Assembly: GCA_014729495.1 (NCBI GenBank)
Contig: WJJV01000071.1
Span: forward strand, 1-12,802
Direction of reading: 5' to 3'
Origin: Candidatus Woesearchaeota archaeon
GTDB taxonomy: Archaea > Nanobdellota > Nanobdellia > Woesearchaeales > UBA12501
Length of the DNA: 12,802 bases
Position 1 is the stretch's first letter. Each line of letters opens with the position of its first letter. The notes below the pieces were generated by a model, which ran no database searches, was not told the DNA's origin, and saw nothing but the letters and a program-made list of their open reading frames with translations. Both the position numbers and the translations under genes were made by a program. Positions 12,222 to 12,802 of this stretch are shown one piece after another.

Positions 12222-12802
12222 ATGAATATGATAATCACGATAACTGCAGTCATTCTCGCAGCTATGGCTGCAACATACCTGGCAAAGAAGATAAAGATGC
12301 CCAGTGTTGTTGCGCTCATCCTGATTGGTCTTGTGATGGACATCCCTCTTATCAAGCAGTATACTGTCGGCACTAATGGAAATACATTATATCTTATCGG
12401 AGACCTAGGCCTGATAGCTCTGATGTTTCTCGCAGGAATAGAAAGCTCATGGCGTCTCCTGTTCAATGAGAAGAAAGACGCTGGAGTGATAGCTGCACTC
12501 GGAGCAGTAGTCCCTTTCATCCTTGGATTTCTGGTCATGATCATGCTTGACTTCTCAGTGAGCATTGCGGTTATTGTGGGAATATGCATGAGCATAACAG
12601 CAGAAGCAACAAAAGCAAAAGTTCTGCTTGAACTCAACAAGCTCAAGACCAAAGTAGGCGCTGCCATGATGGGCGCTGGAATAATAGATGACCTTATCGG
12701 ACTTTTTCTTTTCATAGCTGCAACACACTTCATCAAGGGCATAAACATAAAAGAGGATGTCCTGATAATCATTGCAATAACAGCATTCTTCATAGGTGTT
12801 GC
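12222..12802 (+). CDS. CPA2 family cation:proton antiporter, N-terminal part (cut by window end)
   Basis: An open frame from ATG 12222 runs off the right edge (193 codons seen). It encodes a membrane protein with repeated hydrophobic segments (about residues 4-21, 28-45, 57-73, 88-108, 113-130 and 146-167, with another starting near 178). The MPSVVALILIG start, the IGDLGLIALMFLAGIE segment (59-74) and a double aspartate D156-D157 in AGIIDDLIGL match NapA/KefB-type antiporters. In those, the two aspartates bind Na+ and H+. T126-AEATKAK is the unwound-helix region of the ion site. Sodium or potassium exchange at the cytoplasmic membrane is expected, but ion specificity cannot be told. Whether a C-terminal TrkA/USP domain follows is outside the window. 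ATG 12228 is a possible alternative start. Confidence 0.88.
   Translation, partial: MNMIITITAVILAAMAATYLAKKIKMPSVVALILIGLVMDIPLIKQYTVGTNGNTLYLIGDLGLIALMFLAGIESSWRLLFNEKKDAGVIAALGAVVPFILGFLVMIMLDFSVSIAVIVGICMSITAEATKAKVLLELNKLKTKVGAAMMGAGIIDDLIGLFLFIAATHFIKGINIKEDVLIIIAITAFFIGV

Noticed and set aside
11885..12793. Long 302-codon open frame on the minus strand across the response regulator and antiporter
   Set aside because: It is antisense to two genes with clear family signatures. Its translation is low-complexity (Met, Ile, Ser, Arg rich) and resembles no family.
1..12802. CRISPR array, tRNA, rRNA or insertion sequence
   Set aside because: No regularly spaced repeats, no tRNA T-loop with matching acceptor stem, and no transposase-like reading frame were seen on either strand.

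Overview
The window looks like a chromosome segment of an uncultivated archaeon. Several genes carry BRE/TATA-type promoters. Four of them (at 3251, 11714, 11811 and 12222) start about 28-31 bases after the first base of the TATA box, which implies leaderless mRNAs. Others have ribosome binding sites of the GAGGTGAT type. The gene families also fit: a fused gamma-alpha 2-oxoacid:ferredoxin oxidoreductase, a Pyrococcus-type ferredoxin, an MJ1101-like sugar nucleotidyltransferase and an HFX_2341/DUF6293 regulator. A DPANN-type lineage is possible, but the sequence alone does not fix it.

Bases 1 to about 3250 are visibly more AT-rich and accessory in character. They hold the tail of a protein-tyrosine-phosphatase-like gene and then, on the minus strand, a two-gene operon: a CARF-like winged-helix regulator (1074-1793) followed by an unrecognised 288-residue protein (198-1064). 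Divergent from it is a tightly packed plus-strand trio (1861-2688) of two small zinc-binding proteins and an unknown protein. The two operons share a short intergenic region. Its perfect 9-bp inverted repeat (1801-1824) overlaps the single TATA-like element that could serve both directions. This regulator-plus-orphans locus is the best candidate here for an undescribed system. A gene-poor stretch (2689-3250) follows, with an RNA-like nested inverted repeat and a possible gene remnant.

Bases 3251 to 12802 look like ordinary backbone. A calcineurin-type phosphoesterase (+) converges on a minus-strand redox operon. In transcription order that operon is hemerythrin-like protein, single-cluster ferredoxin, OFOR alpha (gamma fused), OFOR beta, glutaredoxin-like protein and a frameshifted small gene. 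The operon couples CoA-dependent 2-oxoacid oxidation to ferredoxin, with an oxygen- or metal-responsive and a thiol-redox protein attached. Upstream of it on the same strand is an alpha-glucan phosphorylase with its own promoter. Before that comes an operon of a GlmU-like UDP-GlcNAc synthesis enzyme, a DUF2283 protein and an HD-domain hydrolase. Together these cover glycogen breakdown, pyruvate-type oxidation and activated amino-sugar supply.

At 11715-11810 the GlmU-like operon and a stand-alone response regulator diverge from leaderless promoters that flank a 9-bp inverted repeat. The window ends inside a CPA2 cation:proton antiporter. No tRNA, rRNA, CRISPR array or insertion sequence was seen.
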